Assembly: GCA_015501055.1 (NCBI GenBank)
Contig: JADNYV010000036.1
Span: 186,001-250,000 of the forward strand
Direction of reading: 5' to 3'
Source: Mucidula mucida
Taxonomy: Eukaryota > Basidiomycota > Agaricomycetes > Agaricales > Physalacriaceae
DNA length: 64,000 bases
Shown here: positions 11,337 to 24,725 of the stretch, in pieces
Position numbering within the stretch: position 1 is the first letter of the stretch
Layout of the letters: each line of letters begins with the position of its first letter
Position numbers and translations under genes: made by a program
Notes under the pieces: generated by a model
The model's input: the letters and a program-made list of their open reading frames with translations, nothing else
Database searches by the model: none
What the model was told of the DNA's origin: nothing

Positions 11337-14303
11337 ATGATTAGTCGCGTTACGTTGCACAGCGAACCAGAAATTGGTCAGGTATGAACAAACCTCTCCC
11401 CAAAGATACCGCATCTAACGCAGCATCATTGTAGCTTCGAGAAACAGTCGACAAGGTTGGGCGCATTATGCTCCCTTAATTGATACAATTGAACCCCTCT
11501 CTAGGCGTGTTACGGCTTGGACCTCAACTTTGTCGATCCAAATGAGTGAGCAGACATTTACTCGACGCTAACCTGATGTGAACTCAGTTCTTCTTAGGGT
11601 TATCGACAAAGTGATTGCGGGCTCGTACCCAGATATGACAGCCGCTGAGCTCGACGTTTGTGCTCTTCCGCTCTCTCAGTAGCGACGTCTATTGAAACGC
11701 ATAACAGAACCTCACTGCCGAGACGGCGGCGTATCTCACCACCAAGCACCCGGACTACTCCACGCTTGCTGCTCGCATCGCTGTTGCCAAGTTGCACAGG
11801 GAAACAAAAGAGCGATTCAGCGATGTCATGCAGGATCTCCATTCTTATGGTTTGTTCTCCATTCGTATACCTCATCATCCCGCTCATCTTCCATGCAGTT
11901 CAGCCCAACACCGGAGGCAAAGCCGCCCCCATGGTCTCTAGCGATTTTATCGCGAATGTCATGAAAAACAAGGATGCGCTCGATAATGCCATCGACCATA
12001 CCAAGGACTTTGACTATCAATAGTAAGTCCTGCCTTTGTTCGTTTATCCCTCTCCTGAGTCGTCTACACAGCTTTGGTTTCAAAACTCTCGAGCATTCCT
12101 ATCTTCTCCGTATGAACGGCAAGGTCGCGGAGCGTCCCCAGCATCTCCTTATGCGACTGGCTGTCGGCACTCACGGCGACGATCTTGAGCGAATCCTGGA
12201 GGCCTACGAACTCATGAGCCAAAAATACTACACGCATTCGTCTGCGACTCTGTTCAATTCGGGCACCGTTCGTCCGCAGGTGTGCAGCTGCTACATGACG
12301 TGTCTGCGCGACGATGCCGTCGAGAGTGTCTTCGACACTTTAACGACGTGTGCTCAAATCGCGCGCCACGGAACGGGGGTAGCTGTTAGTATCTCCAATC
12401 ACGGAGCCAGAGGGTAATTTGAACGTCGACTTCATGCCATACTCGTCGTACTTACTACCGCTTTTTAGAGCTTATATTCCCGAGTGTAATGGTCGGAGTG
12501 CAGGACTGGTGCCCATGCTGAGAACCTTCGATGCGGCCTCTCGTTACATCGACCAAGGCGCAGGCAAGCGTCCGGGAGCAATCAACATGTTTTTGGAGCC
12601 CTGGCACGCCGACATCTTCGAGTTTTTGGACATTCGGAAGAACAACGGCAAAGAAGAGATGCGCGCACGGGACTTGTTCAGCTCGCTGTGGATCCCAGAT
12701 TTGTTGTACGTGATTCTCCACTACCGTCTCATCCCTGCAATAATCATAATGGTTATCCTAGCATGAAGCGGGTCGAGGAGGGTGAAAACTGGAGTCTATT
12801 CTGCCCGAGTGAAGCTCCAGGGCTGATCGATGTATATGGCGCCGAATTCGAGGAATTGTACGAACGGTACGAGCGTGAGGGACGCGCCAACCGTGTCATC
12901 CCGTCCTCAAAATTGTGGCTCGCCATCGTCACAGCGCAAATTGAGACCGGAAGCCCTTTCCTCATGTACAAGGACGCAGCGAATCGTAAGTTTTCTTGCA
13001 TGTCCGTGCATGGCTTCAATCAACTCAGCTCCTCCTCAGTCAAATCCAACCAAAAGAACCTGGGCACTATCCGGAACAGCAACCTCTGCACCGAGATCAT
13101 GCAATACTGCGGCCCAGACGAAGTCTCCGTGTGCACTTGCGGCACCCTCGCGCTGCCGGCGTTTGTCCACGACGGGCGCTTTGATTTCCCCAAGCTCCAC
13201 GCCATCACCAAAGTCTTCGTCAAAAATCTCGATCGCCAAATCGACGTCAACTTCTACCCCGTCGCTGCCGCGCGTTCGCATCTCCGCCACAGGCCGCTCG
13301 GCATGGGCGTCCAAGGTCTGGCGGATGTGTTCATGCAGCTCCGTTTACCGTTCGAGTCGCAAGACGCGCGCCTCCTCAACCTGCAGATCTTTGAGACGAT
13401 CTATCACGCGTCGCTCGAGGCGAGCGTCGAGCTTGCAGAGTGCGCCGGTCCGTATGACTCCTTTGAGGGCAGTCCCGCTGCGCGGGGCGAGCTCCAGTTT
13501 GATATGTGGGGTGTTACGCCGACTGCGCTGTGGGAGTGGGATGCGCTGAAGGCGCGCATCAAGGAGAAGGGTATGAGAAACTCGCTCATCGTCGCGTTGC
13601 CCCCCACGGTGTCGACCAGCCACATACTCTCGAACAATGAGTGCTTCGAGCCATACACGAGGTAACGTCGTTTCTCCGTAGGCATTTATTTTACTGAGTT
13701 GCCTTTTTTTTCTTTTTTTTCTTTCTCTCCACAGTAATGTCTACGCGCGCCGTGTAATGGCGGGGGACTTCCAAGTTGTTTGCCCATGGCTCGTCAAAGA
13801 ACTCGCGGCGCTTGGACTGTGGAACGAGCGCATGCGGAACAAGCTGATCCTCGACGGCGGCTCGGTGCAAAAGATCCCCGAGATTCCCGACGACGTCAAG
13901 GCCATTTACAAGACTGTCTGGGAGATCTCGCAGCGGTGCCTCATTGATCTGTCCGCTGACCGAGGGGCGTTCATTTGCGGCAGCCAGTCTCTCAACCTCT
14001 TCCTCGCAAAACCATCGGTCAAACAAATGGTACTAAGATTTCCGATAATACACTCCGTTTTTTGATTTCGTACTGTTTCAAAAAAGCTGATTTGGTGTTT
14101 TAGACGGCAATGCATTTCTACGGGTGGAAGAAGGGTTTGAAGACGGGGATGTAGTACGTCTCTGACGTTCCCAAGCTCTAAAAAAATCTGACAATTCTGG
14201 GTTTAGTTATCTGCGAAGCCGTCCAGCTGTCGATGCCATCCAGTTTACGGTGGAAAAGGAAACTGAGGCGGATGAGAGTGAGACTGAAGGAGTCGCAAAA
14301 TAG
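11337..14303 (+). CDS. Divergent ribonucleotide reductase large subunit (R1)
   Basis: Thirteen exons: 11337..11381, 11435..11455, 11505..11545, 11598..11655, 11708..11849, 11899..12022, 12072..12413, 12469..12705, 12762..12985, 13040..13661, 13735..14029, 14104..14153, 14207..14303; 765 aa. The residues needed for chemistry are kept: C217 (PQVCSCYM), N426-C428-E430 (SNLCTE), C443, and the Tyr pair Y734-Y735 (GMYYLRSR). Three regulatory or recycling parts are altered. The first 22 residues lack the KRDG motif that starts the ATP cone, although CYGLD follows at the normal distance. The loop 1 region reads [13 protein letters not shown] and loop 2 reads ANLKSNQKN, not NRKSN. The protein stops about 30 residues after YY, about 120 short of yeast Rnr1, so the CxxC swinging tail is missing. 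It is likely an accessory paralogue (inference). Confidence 0.88.
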
Positions 14304-14995
14304 ATTACATAGGCTTTCGTTTGTTTACACAGTTGGTCTTCATGTAGCTTCATTTTGGTCGTATACACGTAGTTGTTCTTTTACTTCGAACTCGCAGTAC
14401 ATCAAAAGTGTTCCAACAACGGTAACGACTCGACCGCTCGCGTGCATATGACACTATGTCAATGAGAAATCGATTATGGTCAAAGGAGGCAGCCCGTGTG
14501 ATAATCAGAGACTCGGAGATAACCAAGCGATAGTTGTAATGTGCCCTCAGTTCAGTGTTCACGATCTCTACGCTACATCATTTCAAGTTGTCAAGGAGTC
14601 AAGAACTTGAAAACATGGCAATGGGCGCGTCATACCGCGTGGTCTTGATTTCTTGGCCGCTTGCAAGGCTGATAAGAAAGATTCTCAAGTACTTACACTG
14701 AACTAGGGGATCTAAGTATACTAAGAAACGGAAAACATATGAGGTGGCGGATTCACGTACCGAGTCTGTATTCATAAGCGCGGATCCTGGAGTGAATCGG
14801 AGGTGGATCCGCGAGAGAATGCATGCGTCGTACGGTCGATCCGTCCGGCTTCGATTCCAACATGTCTGCTCACAAACGGATTCAAATTATACACATGACA
14901 AGGTCGAGTAGCTGTATTTCAATTTGAGATAGACAAGTGTGCCAGGACTAACATTCCAAGTAACGAGTCAAACGGATAGAATAGCAACTAAACAT
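14304..14995. other. Convergent spacer, RNR1 to MFS gene
   Basis: I searched here for a further RNR1 exon carrying CxxC and found none in any frame. No other feature is supported. Confidence 0.5.
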
Positions 14996-17025
14996 CTAAG
15001 CCTGGGCTGATTTTTTGCGACGCATGAGATCCGTAAGGTGCTTAAAGGCCGGCTTTTCTCCAAGATAAAAGAACGAAATGATGAAGCCCGCAGCGAGCAT
15101 GCCGATTCCCACAAGGCACTGGATCATCCATCCTTGCCTCAACTTGTCGTATATCTAGAAGTGGACCATGTCAATTCAGTCACAAACCCGACTTGCCAAG
15201 GACGGCAACGTACCTCACCACCCACGACAGGCCCCACTGCAATGGATAATCAATCTCCTGCAATCCTGGAGAAAGATATGTACCACATACCAGCGCACCC
15301 GATCCCAAACGCCATGCAAAACGCCGCATACACATGGGCATCTATATCAATGTTACTGACGTCGTATCAACAAGCTGTGGCGATAGGACTCACAACCGAC
15401 ACCCTCAATCGCGCGAGACACCGCAGCCATTTCGGCCATCAGAGGGGACACGATCCCGGACGCACAAAATCCTGTAAAGAACGATGAGAACCTGGTACTC
15501 ACCGAGTGTATTGACATGGCATACTTGTAAGAGCAAATGTCACGATCAACAGCGGGAGATTGTTGATGATCATCAACGCCCACCACGGGACGGAGGCGAC
15601 ATACGAGACGAGAGAGATAAAACTCGTGCCGTAGCGATCGCAGATGTGACCTGCCAAAGGACCAGCTTGAAAAAGGTCATCAGTCTGGCAAGTTGCGAGA
15701 ACAGGAGACTTACAGGCGAATGTAGGAACCACGGCAGCCAGAAAGACGAGCCCGACTTTTGTCGAATCGAACCCGAAGGAATCCTGAAGCTTGAGAGGAA
15801 GTGTCGGCTCGACGGACATGATCAATGCGCTATACCATGTCAGCCTGAATACACGAGTGGATCTGATTGCATGACTCACCCGTACAAGCACGTTAAAAAT
15901 GTCGTTGCAATACCCCGAGAGGATTTTGAAAACTGAACAATGACCACAATCAACGAATGGGACCCGTTCTGTGCGCCATCTTCTGCTTTTTGTTGAGGGA
16001 CGGTGTTGTCGCTTCCTTTCAAGGCGTGGGCTTCCGGTTCGTTAGTGTTGGGCTCCTTGGCAGGATCGTAACCATAACGCAAGGCAGCCTGTCTGTCAAT
16101 GAGCACGAAACGACTTAGTAGATCGCAGAACGCGGTGATAATTCCAAATATACAGGGACCGCGGAAGCCAAATGCGCCGTAGAGTACCTGGCCAAAGTTA
16201 AATTGGAGAAAGAGGTGGACGTCAAGGGCGACTCACACCTCCGACAGCAGGCCCCACGAGCAAACTATCGAGCTAGTGAGTACTAGAACAAAGGGATAAC
16301 GAATCCGATTTACCCTATAGCCTGGCCTGTCATGGCGACAGCGAGTTGACCTGTTCATTGTGTGAGGCAAAGGTGGGAGAGAACGTAATGGAAACTCACG
16401 GCCAATGAGGCTTGTCGGGGTCATGTCGCATCTGGCAGACGCAGTGAGGATTGGGAGGGGAAAATATGCACGGACGTACAGCAAAGCAGGACCGACGATC
16501 CAGATCATGGCGGATCCCGTACCTTGCAAGACGCGGGCAAGAATCATCAACCAGTAAACGGGAGCCTCCATGAGCATAATCTGCGATCCAATAAGCACGA
16601 AAACGCCCGTAATGAGCGGAGCAGAGCGTGTGTTGTATTTCTCTGAGATCATAGCGATAGGTAGGGTTGCTGCGACAGTTGAGAGACAACAGATGCGTGT
16701 TTGGACATGAGCTTACAGACGACGAGACCGGCACACTGCAAATCATGGTAAGAATACGGTCAAGATGAAGCGGGACCAACTCACGTATGCAAAGAGCAGC
16801 CAACTGGTGAGGACCGAAGGCGACGCATAGCCGAGTATTTGGAGCTGGAATGGGAGAACGGGGACAAGGATGGAATAGACGATCCAGTCAGTCGCTATGC
16901 CTAACAGTCCAGAGGATCAGCACTCTTCACACCCATACAGACCGTGAAACGAGACCTAGCCCAACGACAAAGGTCGCATACCAATACGACGACCGCCATT
17001 TCAAACCGTATGGCACTTTGTTCAT
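14996..17025 (-). CDS. Major facilitator superfamily transporter (DHA1/SLC18-like)
   Basis: Fourteen exons in transcript order: 17025..16956, 16900..16785, 16735..16717, 16669..16480, 16431..16400, 16350..16314, 16264..16237, 16187..15880, 15829..15714, 15665..15525, 15471..15394, 15341..15291, 15236..15214, 15154..14996; 455 aa. The first membrane segment follows KWRSSYWYATFVVGLG. The central parts read ARVLQGTGSAMIWIVGPALL (motif C-like helix), GGVLYGAFGFRGPCIFG and GPLAGHICDRYG. A hydrophilic loop of ~50 residues rich in Glu, Asn and Gln separates the two six-helix halves. The pattern resembles fungal relatives of vesicular amine and multidrug proton antiporters. The substrate cannot be told. 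The upstream exon frame contains no earlier ATG. Confidence 0.88.
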
Positions 17026-17543
17026 ATCTGCTTGTGGAAGAGAGGTCAACGTGGCGTAAAAAAAGAATGCGAAGCCGGCAGATTGCGCTGCTTGTCCGCC
17101 GCACCGAGGAGTCCGCGCTGTTTACTCTCAGATACGAACGGAAGACCGCCGATCAACGCGAGTTGTACGCCACTTACTAAAACAGAAGCTAGCGGACAAC
17201 GCCGAGCAGAACAGCGCATTTTGTCCGCTATCCGCTCATTGAACGTGCGTTGTGTTTCGAGAGGGAGGTTGCACAGTGCATTGCCTGTGAATGGAAATCA
17301 AAATGAAAGGCAAGTTGAAGTGAGTAATTCTAGATTGAGACTCAGCGATCGACGTCCTGCCTCCACTGAGTAAAACGAGCCGTCCAACGCGTACGCTGAT
17401 CAAAGCTAGCTCCAATGATAACACTCCAACCCACTAACAATTTTCGCTGTTGATGTCATCCCCTTGGCTTCGACCATCTGCTGACTCGCATCATTACGAG
17501 TCTATCTACCGCTATATCTGGCATGCATCTTCCTGGCCTCTAG
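17026..17543. other. Divergent promoter region, MFS and DJ-1 genes
   Basis: A minus-strand segment near 17040-17170 reads without stops as ALIGGLPFVSESKQRGLLG, but it has no start or partner exon, and I treat it as chance. Nothing else is supported. Confidence 0.35.
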
Positions 17544-17550
17544 TATAAAA
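17544..17550 (+). promoter_or_regulatory. TATA box of the DJ-1/Hsp31-like gene
   Basis: TATAAAA lies 42 bases before the ATG at 17586. Confidence 0.55.
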
Positions 17551-17585
17551 GAAGAACACGTCCGGACTGGGCTTGTACATATCCA

Positions 17586-18548
17586 ATGCCTTCCATCCTC
17601 TTCGTTCTCACATCTTGCGACACCAACCTCGTCGGAAAGCCTACGGTGAGGTCGCGCGCGCGTCTGCTCGTACCCGCGCCACCCTGATGAACGTTAGGGC
17701 TACTACCTCCCCGAAGCGGCCCATCCGTACTACATCCTGACCCCGACATGCACAGTCGACTTTGCGTCCCCAAAAGGCCCCAACCCCCCGCTTGATCAAC
17801 GTAGCGTCACCGTAAGCACATCTCTGGTACTACTCCAAACTTGGAGCTAATCGCTTCACGGGTATCATGTAGGCGTTCGAAAAGGACGAGGATTGCGTCA
17901 GGTTCCTCAAGGACCCCATCGTGGCCGACAAGCTCTCCCACGCAAAGAAGCTCTCCGAGATCAGCGCAAAGGACTACGATGCCGTATTCTATGTCGGCGG
18001 ACATGGACCTGTCATCGATCTGCCTACGGACGAGGATAACATCAGGCTCGCCTCAGAGGCAAGTAGTACCGGCGCTATGACATGATATCCCCGTTTACTT
18101 ACCAGCGTCAGTTTTATCAAGCGGGCAAGATCACTTCTGCCGTCTGCCACGGTCCTGCGTAAGGAGGCCATCTTTGATTCTAGTCTACAACAACAAATTT
18201 TATTGACGCGCCCGCCGTTTACTTACAGTGCTCTGGCGAACGCGGTCGACGCCGAGGGGAAATCGATATTCGCCGGAAAGAACTTTACTGGTTTCTCCAA
18301 CGCTGAAGAGGTCCAGGTCGACTCTGTCAGCTCGATTCCCTTTTCCCTCGAGGACGACATTTCCAAAAAGGGCGGGATCTACAGTAGGGCTGAGCCTTGG
18401 CAAGTACGTCGTCAGCGTATAATGATTCCACGTCGAGCTTTACTGATCTGATTTATAGAGTAAGGTGGTGGTTGACGGCCATCTTCTGACAGGCCAGAAC
18501 CCAGCGTCTGCAGCACCGCTTGCTAACGCCATTTTGGAAGCGTTGTAA
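17586..18548 (+). CDS. DJ-1/PfpI superfamily protein, Hsp31-like
   Basis: Six exons: 17586..17645, 17698..17811, 17873..18058, 18112..18158, 18229..18403, 18459..18548; 223 aa. Landmarks are the Glu of the YLPEAAHPYY segment, the VGGHGP turn, and the nucleophile C132 followed by His in SAVCHGPA. Fungal Hsp31-like members act as glutathione-independent glyoxalases (methylglyoxal to lactate) or stress chaperones and are usually cytosolic. Which activity applies here is inference. The third intron (18059-18111) has a GC-AG boundary (GAG then GCAAGT). No GT donor gives a coherent frame there. All other introns are GT-AG. Confidence 0.9.
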
Positions 18549-19827
<1,279 letters not shown>

Positions 19828-19897
19828 GGTTGTGGAAAAGGCGAGTGGAGGTGACGGTCAAGATGGGAGTTCTGGTATAGTGGCGTTACCGCAGTCC

Positions 19898-19905
19898 CTT
19901 TATAA
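19898..19905 (-). promoter_or_regulatory. TATA box of the polyubiquitin gene
   Basis: The minus strand reads TATAAAGG about 70 bases upstream of the start codon at 19827, in a C/G-rich setting. Confidence 0.5.
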
Positions 19906-21096
19906 GGCGCCCCGCAAGCGGAGTTTGAATCAGGCTGATGCGGAAGAACCTTCCAGTCATCACCGAGTCTGACAACAAAGTACTGTAACGGATTGGTAAC
20001 GGAGGGGATGATTCCCCAATTATCAATATGTTGCATAGGACCCGGTAGCCGCGAAGAGTATAACAATAATCATTCATAGGTGACGAAACTTTGGACGGCA
20101 TAGATTTTCTATTGTATCCCGTGTCGCCGGTATCTGAAGCGCAACCAACTATATACATGGCCTATAGCAGAATATTCGGAACTAAACAGATTCGCGCTCT
20201 ACCCAGTCTCAAAAACAGTTTTCGAAACAGCATCGACCTTCCTTCTATGCTTCAACAAAACTCGAATAAAACTGTATGATCCAATGAATATTATGAAGCG
20301 CCTCATAAAACTTGCCCGTCACTTGAGCTGTCACTTACTTCGTCCTTCTTATCTGCCACCTTGGCCTCTGCCTTCCTTTCAACCTGCGCCGGCGATTGAT
20401 GAACTGCAAGATATTACAAGACGTAAGGACGAGCACGAACCTCTGATGCATACAAAGTCAGACTGGTCTACTAGATTTCGTTCAGCGTGAGGTCGTGGGG
20501 ATACGCAGCAGCGTCTCTGAACGAGCAATCAGTAAACATAAATCCAAAGAATAAACAAGATGGCACGTGTTCGCTCGCGTGTAAATCCGTTGAGTAAGCG
20601 AGCGCCACAGACTGAAAAGGAGTGCCTTGATGAATGCAGCGTCCGGCGTCAACGACTGATGACGGGGCGACAGAAGGAATACGACAAGCAAAGAGATTTT
20701 GGGGACATGGAGGCTGAAGATAGAGAGTAGATCTTGCATCATGACGACGAGGCTGGGAGCGATTGTCTGTACGAGATGTTAGGCGTCGAAAGGAAGACAT
20801 GCCTCTATCTTTTCTGACGGCGGTATACACGCCAGGCATCCAATATCAATCCATACAGGATTATTGTACTTGGCTGGGACGAACCCGAGGTCCTTGGAGC
20901 TGCTATATTGTTGAAGGTTATGTTATGAACCAACTTTGATTCTTGTCTGTACCGGCGTTGGTCGTAGAATCAACAGTGGTACAGAGGGGTGCTTGAACAT
21001 TCATTCTATTATGGAATACAAGCGTGTAATAAACCACCTGGCGCAAATGAGAAGGGCAAAATAAAGGGTTGGGGAAATACACACCTCCTGTTGCAT
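19906..21096. other. Unresolved region, possible small minus-strand gene
   Basis: Several minus-strand stretches look coding but I could not join them into a model. They are MFKHPSVPLLILRPTP (start near 21000), KDLGFVPAKYNNPVWIDIG (near 20880), a hydrophobic LLSIFSLHVPKISLLVVFLL segment (near 20730) and a charged end, VERKAEAKVADKKDE (near 20350). A small membrane protein with several introns is possible. No family is recognised. Confidence 0.3.
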
Positions 21097-21619
21097 TTAG
21101 TGCCCTTCGGCAGCACCGTCCGCGAGATGTCCAGCCTTGCTTTCGTGGTATTCGGTGTAATTGTTGGCCCAGGTGTATACTCCGTAGCCTGCCGCTCTGT
21201 GAGCATTATTACAACGCGGTCGAAAAAGGCGAGAACTACCAAAGCCGAATGGAATAACCCAGTAGACGGCCTCTTTCGAAAGACGCCTGTATCCATTGAA
21301 GAGGTAGTCGCGTGCCCAGTGGGGTGCCGCCTTGGACTGGAAGGGGGACAAGGCTATAGGAAAATGTCAATAGACGTGTCTATTGGCGACGTCGTGAAGC
21401 ACGCACAGTATTGGTACATCCCCCGCTGCTTCATAAGGCCGTGTTTGTCGCCCCACCATACGTTCTACGCCTCCATTAGCATCGTTCGTCATAACCATTG
21501 TATGATTGGCTCACATAGGCTCGGCGGGCTGCAAAGCATGTCAATAGTCAGAATACAACTGAGCGCGCCGTGTACTCACGACCAGGCATGTCCCCGAGAC
21601 GGATAAGTGAGGGTCTCAT
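21097..21619 (-). CDS. QCR8: Cytochrome bc1 complex subunit 8 (Qcr8)
   Basis: Exons in transcript order are 21619..21580, 21528..21515, 21464..21407, 21353..21240 and 21188..21097; 105 aa. The start MRPSLIRLGDMPG, the WWGDKHG block, LSPFQSKAAPHWARDYLFNG and the single membrane helix ending in YGVYTWANNY are characteristic of the ubiquinone-binding subunit 8 of complex III in the inner mitochondrial membrane. Length matches the family. The second exon is only 14 nt. A plus-strand open frame across the same DNA is its shadow. Confidence 0.94.
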
Positions 21620-22542
21620 GGTTGTGTTGAAGAGAAAGGTGCTCAAGAGCTGGCGGAAACCCGATAGTTCCCGGTAAGGCGATCAATATGCACAAATAGT
21701 GTCGGCCCGCCTTTACCCGCCATCTCCCGTCCTCAAAATTCAAACGTTCGATTCCAAACCTGCTATCACAAGCTATCTCGACGCGTCTGTCGAATAGACA
21801 TCTTAGGGCGACAAGCGTAGTCTACCATTATGATGCCAAACTCGAGTGTTCGACGCGGTCCGCGTACTCCCAACAGATCTGACATATTTCAGCTCACATT
21901 TGTCCTCGGTGGGGCTTTGTCTGAACTTCTAGTGAAGATGAGTTTAACGGAATTTGCGCCAGCTGGGGTACCATAGCATAAATGGAAAACACTATCCCAA
22001 TAGCGCGCCTTCAAACTCACGAGAGCTTACGAACGCAGGGAAGGACGTCCTACACGTATTTTTTCCTCGCCGCTGGAAATACGACAAGACTTTCTTCCTC
22101 ACAAGTAATATGCCTCCTTTCGACGACAATGAGAGGGTTCATTGGACATCCATCTCTGGGACATGCAACGCACGTCCTCTTGTCTGGCCTGCATCGGAGT
22201 ATTATCAAGAACAAGGCCTATTCATGAAGACTGAGCTTTTGGAATTTCAAAGAAGGTATCGTCGCGTCAAAGCGGAGCGCGAGAGAGGTTTGTCGTGGTG
22301 TTCGTTTTCAAGAAGTACCTACTTAATCTCATTATCGAAATCTAGTCTACGGTACTTGCGTATCTTTAGATCTTTCGTCATCCCGGTGCACTATATCAAG
22401 CGCGATTCTTGCCACTACGCGCTTTGTCGAACATGCCGGACATCATCAGCTGATAAGTCCACTAGATATGTTCTGTAAACCGTGAGAGACGAACTCTATC
22501 TCATGCTGTTATAACCTGTCTTCAGAAGGCCAGATACCAGGC
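21620..22542. other. Upstream region of P450-1
   Basis: This ~920-base interval between the divergent QCR8 and P450-1 genes has plus-strand open frames without motifs. No gene is supported. Confidence 0.35.
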
Positions 22543-24725
22543 ATGGCTCCCGTTCTCATCGTCGCAGTACTCTTTCTCGTTACATTCGGACTCAGCAGCC
22601 TCCTCCGCCGCCGACGATTTGCTCTGCCACCAGGGCCAAAGGGTCTGCCAATCGTTGGCAATCTCTTCAATCGCCCCACGAGTCGGGCATGGCTGTACTA
22701 TGGCAGTTGGTCGGATGCCTACAACTCCGATGTTGTGTCTATGGAAGTTTTGGGCCAGCCGGTGATCATATTGAACTCTGCCAAAGCAGCCATGGAGCTA
22801 CTCGAGAAGCGCTCCGCGATATACGCAGATAAACCTAGTGCGTTACGACAGGTTAATACGCGGTTGATACTCAAAATCAGGTTTCCGTATGTCCAACGGT
22901 CTCATGGGCTGGGGCTGGGACTTTGGTTTCATGCGATACTCAGATAGATGGAGGTGCGTTCACGAATGTTATTCGCTTTACTCTTCACTAATTTCAATGA
23001 CAAGGCTCCATCGAAAAACTTTCAATCAGTATTTCAACGCGAATCAAGTCTCGAACTATAGGCCTGTTCAAGTTCAAGCTACGCTCCGATTCCTGCGAAG
23101 GCTGCTACAGCGACCGGACGACTTTTACCAACACGCTCGACAGTAATTTGTCCAATTATTCTGTGAGCGTCGAGCTGACCTTTACTCCTGGTTAGTGTCA
23201 CAAGTTCCATAGTCCTCTTGTTGGTATATGGCTACGAGGCTCAAGAAGAAAATGATTGGTACATTACCATCGTTAACAAAGCCTTACGGAAATCCGAAGT
23301 CGCCATGCAGCCGGGAAGATATTTAGTTGACTACATGCCCAGCCTCGGAATGATTCCTTGTTTGTATCCTCACACGGGAGTACGCTACGCGAGGTGCTTA
23401 CTTAAAGCCTTTAGCTTGGTTCCCCTTTGCGGCCTTCAAGAGGTTAGCAGAAAGTGTAGCACCAGAGGCGCGGGATATCCTCAACCTACCTTTTACAACG
23501 GCTGTCGCTCAAAGATCGAGAGTATGCATTGCGCCTGCGGTTTGGACATTGCGTTTGGCTCATACGGGTCGTAGGGAGATGCAAAGGTCGCTTCCACGTT
23601 CGTCACCACAAGTCTCGATCAACTGGAATCTAAGGAGCTCGCTGGCGTTGAATATGACCGTGTTCTGGAAGCAATCAAGGACTGTGCCGGGGTTGGGTTA
23701 ACTGGTCAGTGTTCCATGATGTTGCGGTCCTTCCTTACCTTACTGACGCCACAACTTCTGGCAGCTGGCGCCGATACAGTGTGTTCCTTCCTTCAGCAGT
23801 CGTTTACTGATGTTCACGCGTTGTCATCAGACCGTGGCTGTCATACTCACAACGATATTGGCGATGGTTCTTAACCCAGGCGCTCAAAAGAAAGCTCAAG
23901 CTGAGCTAGATGCCGTTGTTGGTAGAAGTAGACTTCCGGGCTACGACGACGAGCCTAGTCTGCCGTACGTCCGGGCGTTGATCTTGGAATCGATGCGCTG
24001 GAGGCCTGTGTCGCCGTTGGGTATTGAGTCTTCTACCTTGGTGCTGCCGCATACTGATGAACAACATTACCTGAAGGCATCGCTCATAATAACATGTCCG
24101 ACGACGTCTACGAGAGCTATGTCATTCCCAAAGGTGAATTCCCATGGCCTGCACGACTCGGCACACACTCAATATCTCTCTAGGCTCGACCGTGAGTCCG
24201 AACGTTTGGTACTTGTCCTACATTATGGCTATTTGTAAAGTGATTATTGACAACAACCTTTAGGGCAATCCTCCATGATAAAGACATGTACCCGAATCCA
24301 GAGGCCTTCGACCCGGACAGGTTTCTAGGTGACAGCCCTCAGTGCGATCCCACCACCGTAGGAGCGTTTGGATACGGGAGACGGTGAGGCGCATAGTACA
24401 TATTGAGACTCCGAAAGAGGCTCATGCATTCGATCAGCAAATGCCCTGGACGATACCTCGCTCGCGAAACGGCCTTTATCACGATTTCATGTCTCCTTTG
24501 GGCGTTCAAGATAAACAACGCAGTCGACAAAGATGGGAAGACTTTTGTGTTGGATGATATGGCGTACAGTGATGGGATTGTAGTGTATGAACACTGGTTC
24601 TTCTTTCTTTTTTCTCGAGCGCGCTGACGAAATGGCACAGGCAACCGTTACCTTTCAAATGCGCTCTGACGCCACGCTTCTCGGAAGTGGAAAAGGTGAT
24701 CAGTCTTGCTGAGACGGTTATGTAG
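22543..24725 (+). CDS. Cytochrome P450 monooxygenase, OrdA-like (P450-1)
   Basis: Thirteen exons: 22543..22837, 22881..22953, 23005..23142, 23196..23359, 23415..23521, 23575..23704, 23765..23778, 23831..24020, 24077..24133, 24184..24208, 24264..24383, 24438..24584, 24641..24725; 514 aa. An N-terminal membrane anchor precedes the LPPGPKGLPIVGN hinge. The I-helix oxygen-activation motif is AGADT, the K-helix ExxR is ESMRWRP, and the haem loop is FGYGRRKCPGRYLA with the Cys ligand. It resembles the large basidiomycete group related to O-methylsterigmatocystin oxidoreductase. The substrate is unknown. Exon 7 is a 14-nt micro-exon. The same exon layout recurs in the P450s at 33.2 and 39.8 kb. Confidence 0.92.

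Noticed and set aside
17040..17170. Possible minus-strand exon upstream of the MFS gene
   Set aside because: Open but without a start, a splice partner or a family match. The ATG at 17025 already gives the expected MFS N-terminus.
20989..21606. 205-codon plus-strand open frame
   Set aside because: The minus strand encodes Qcr8 with five well-placed exons across the same DNA.
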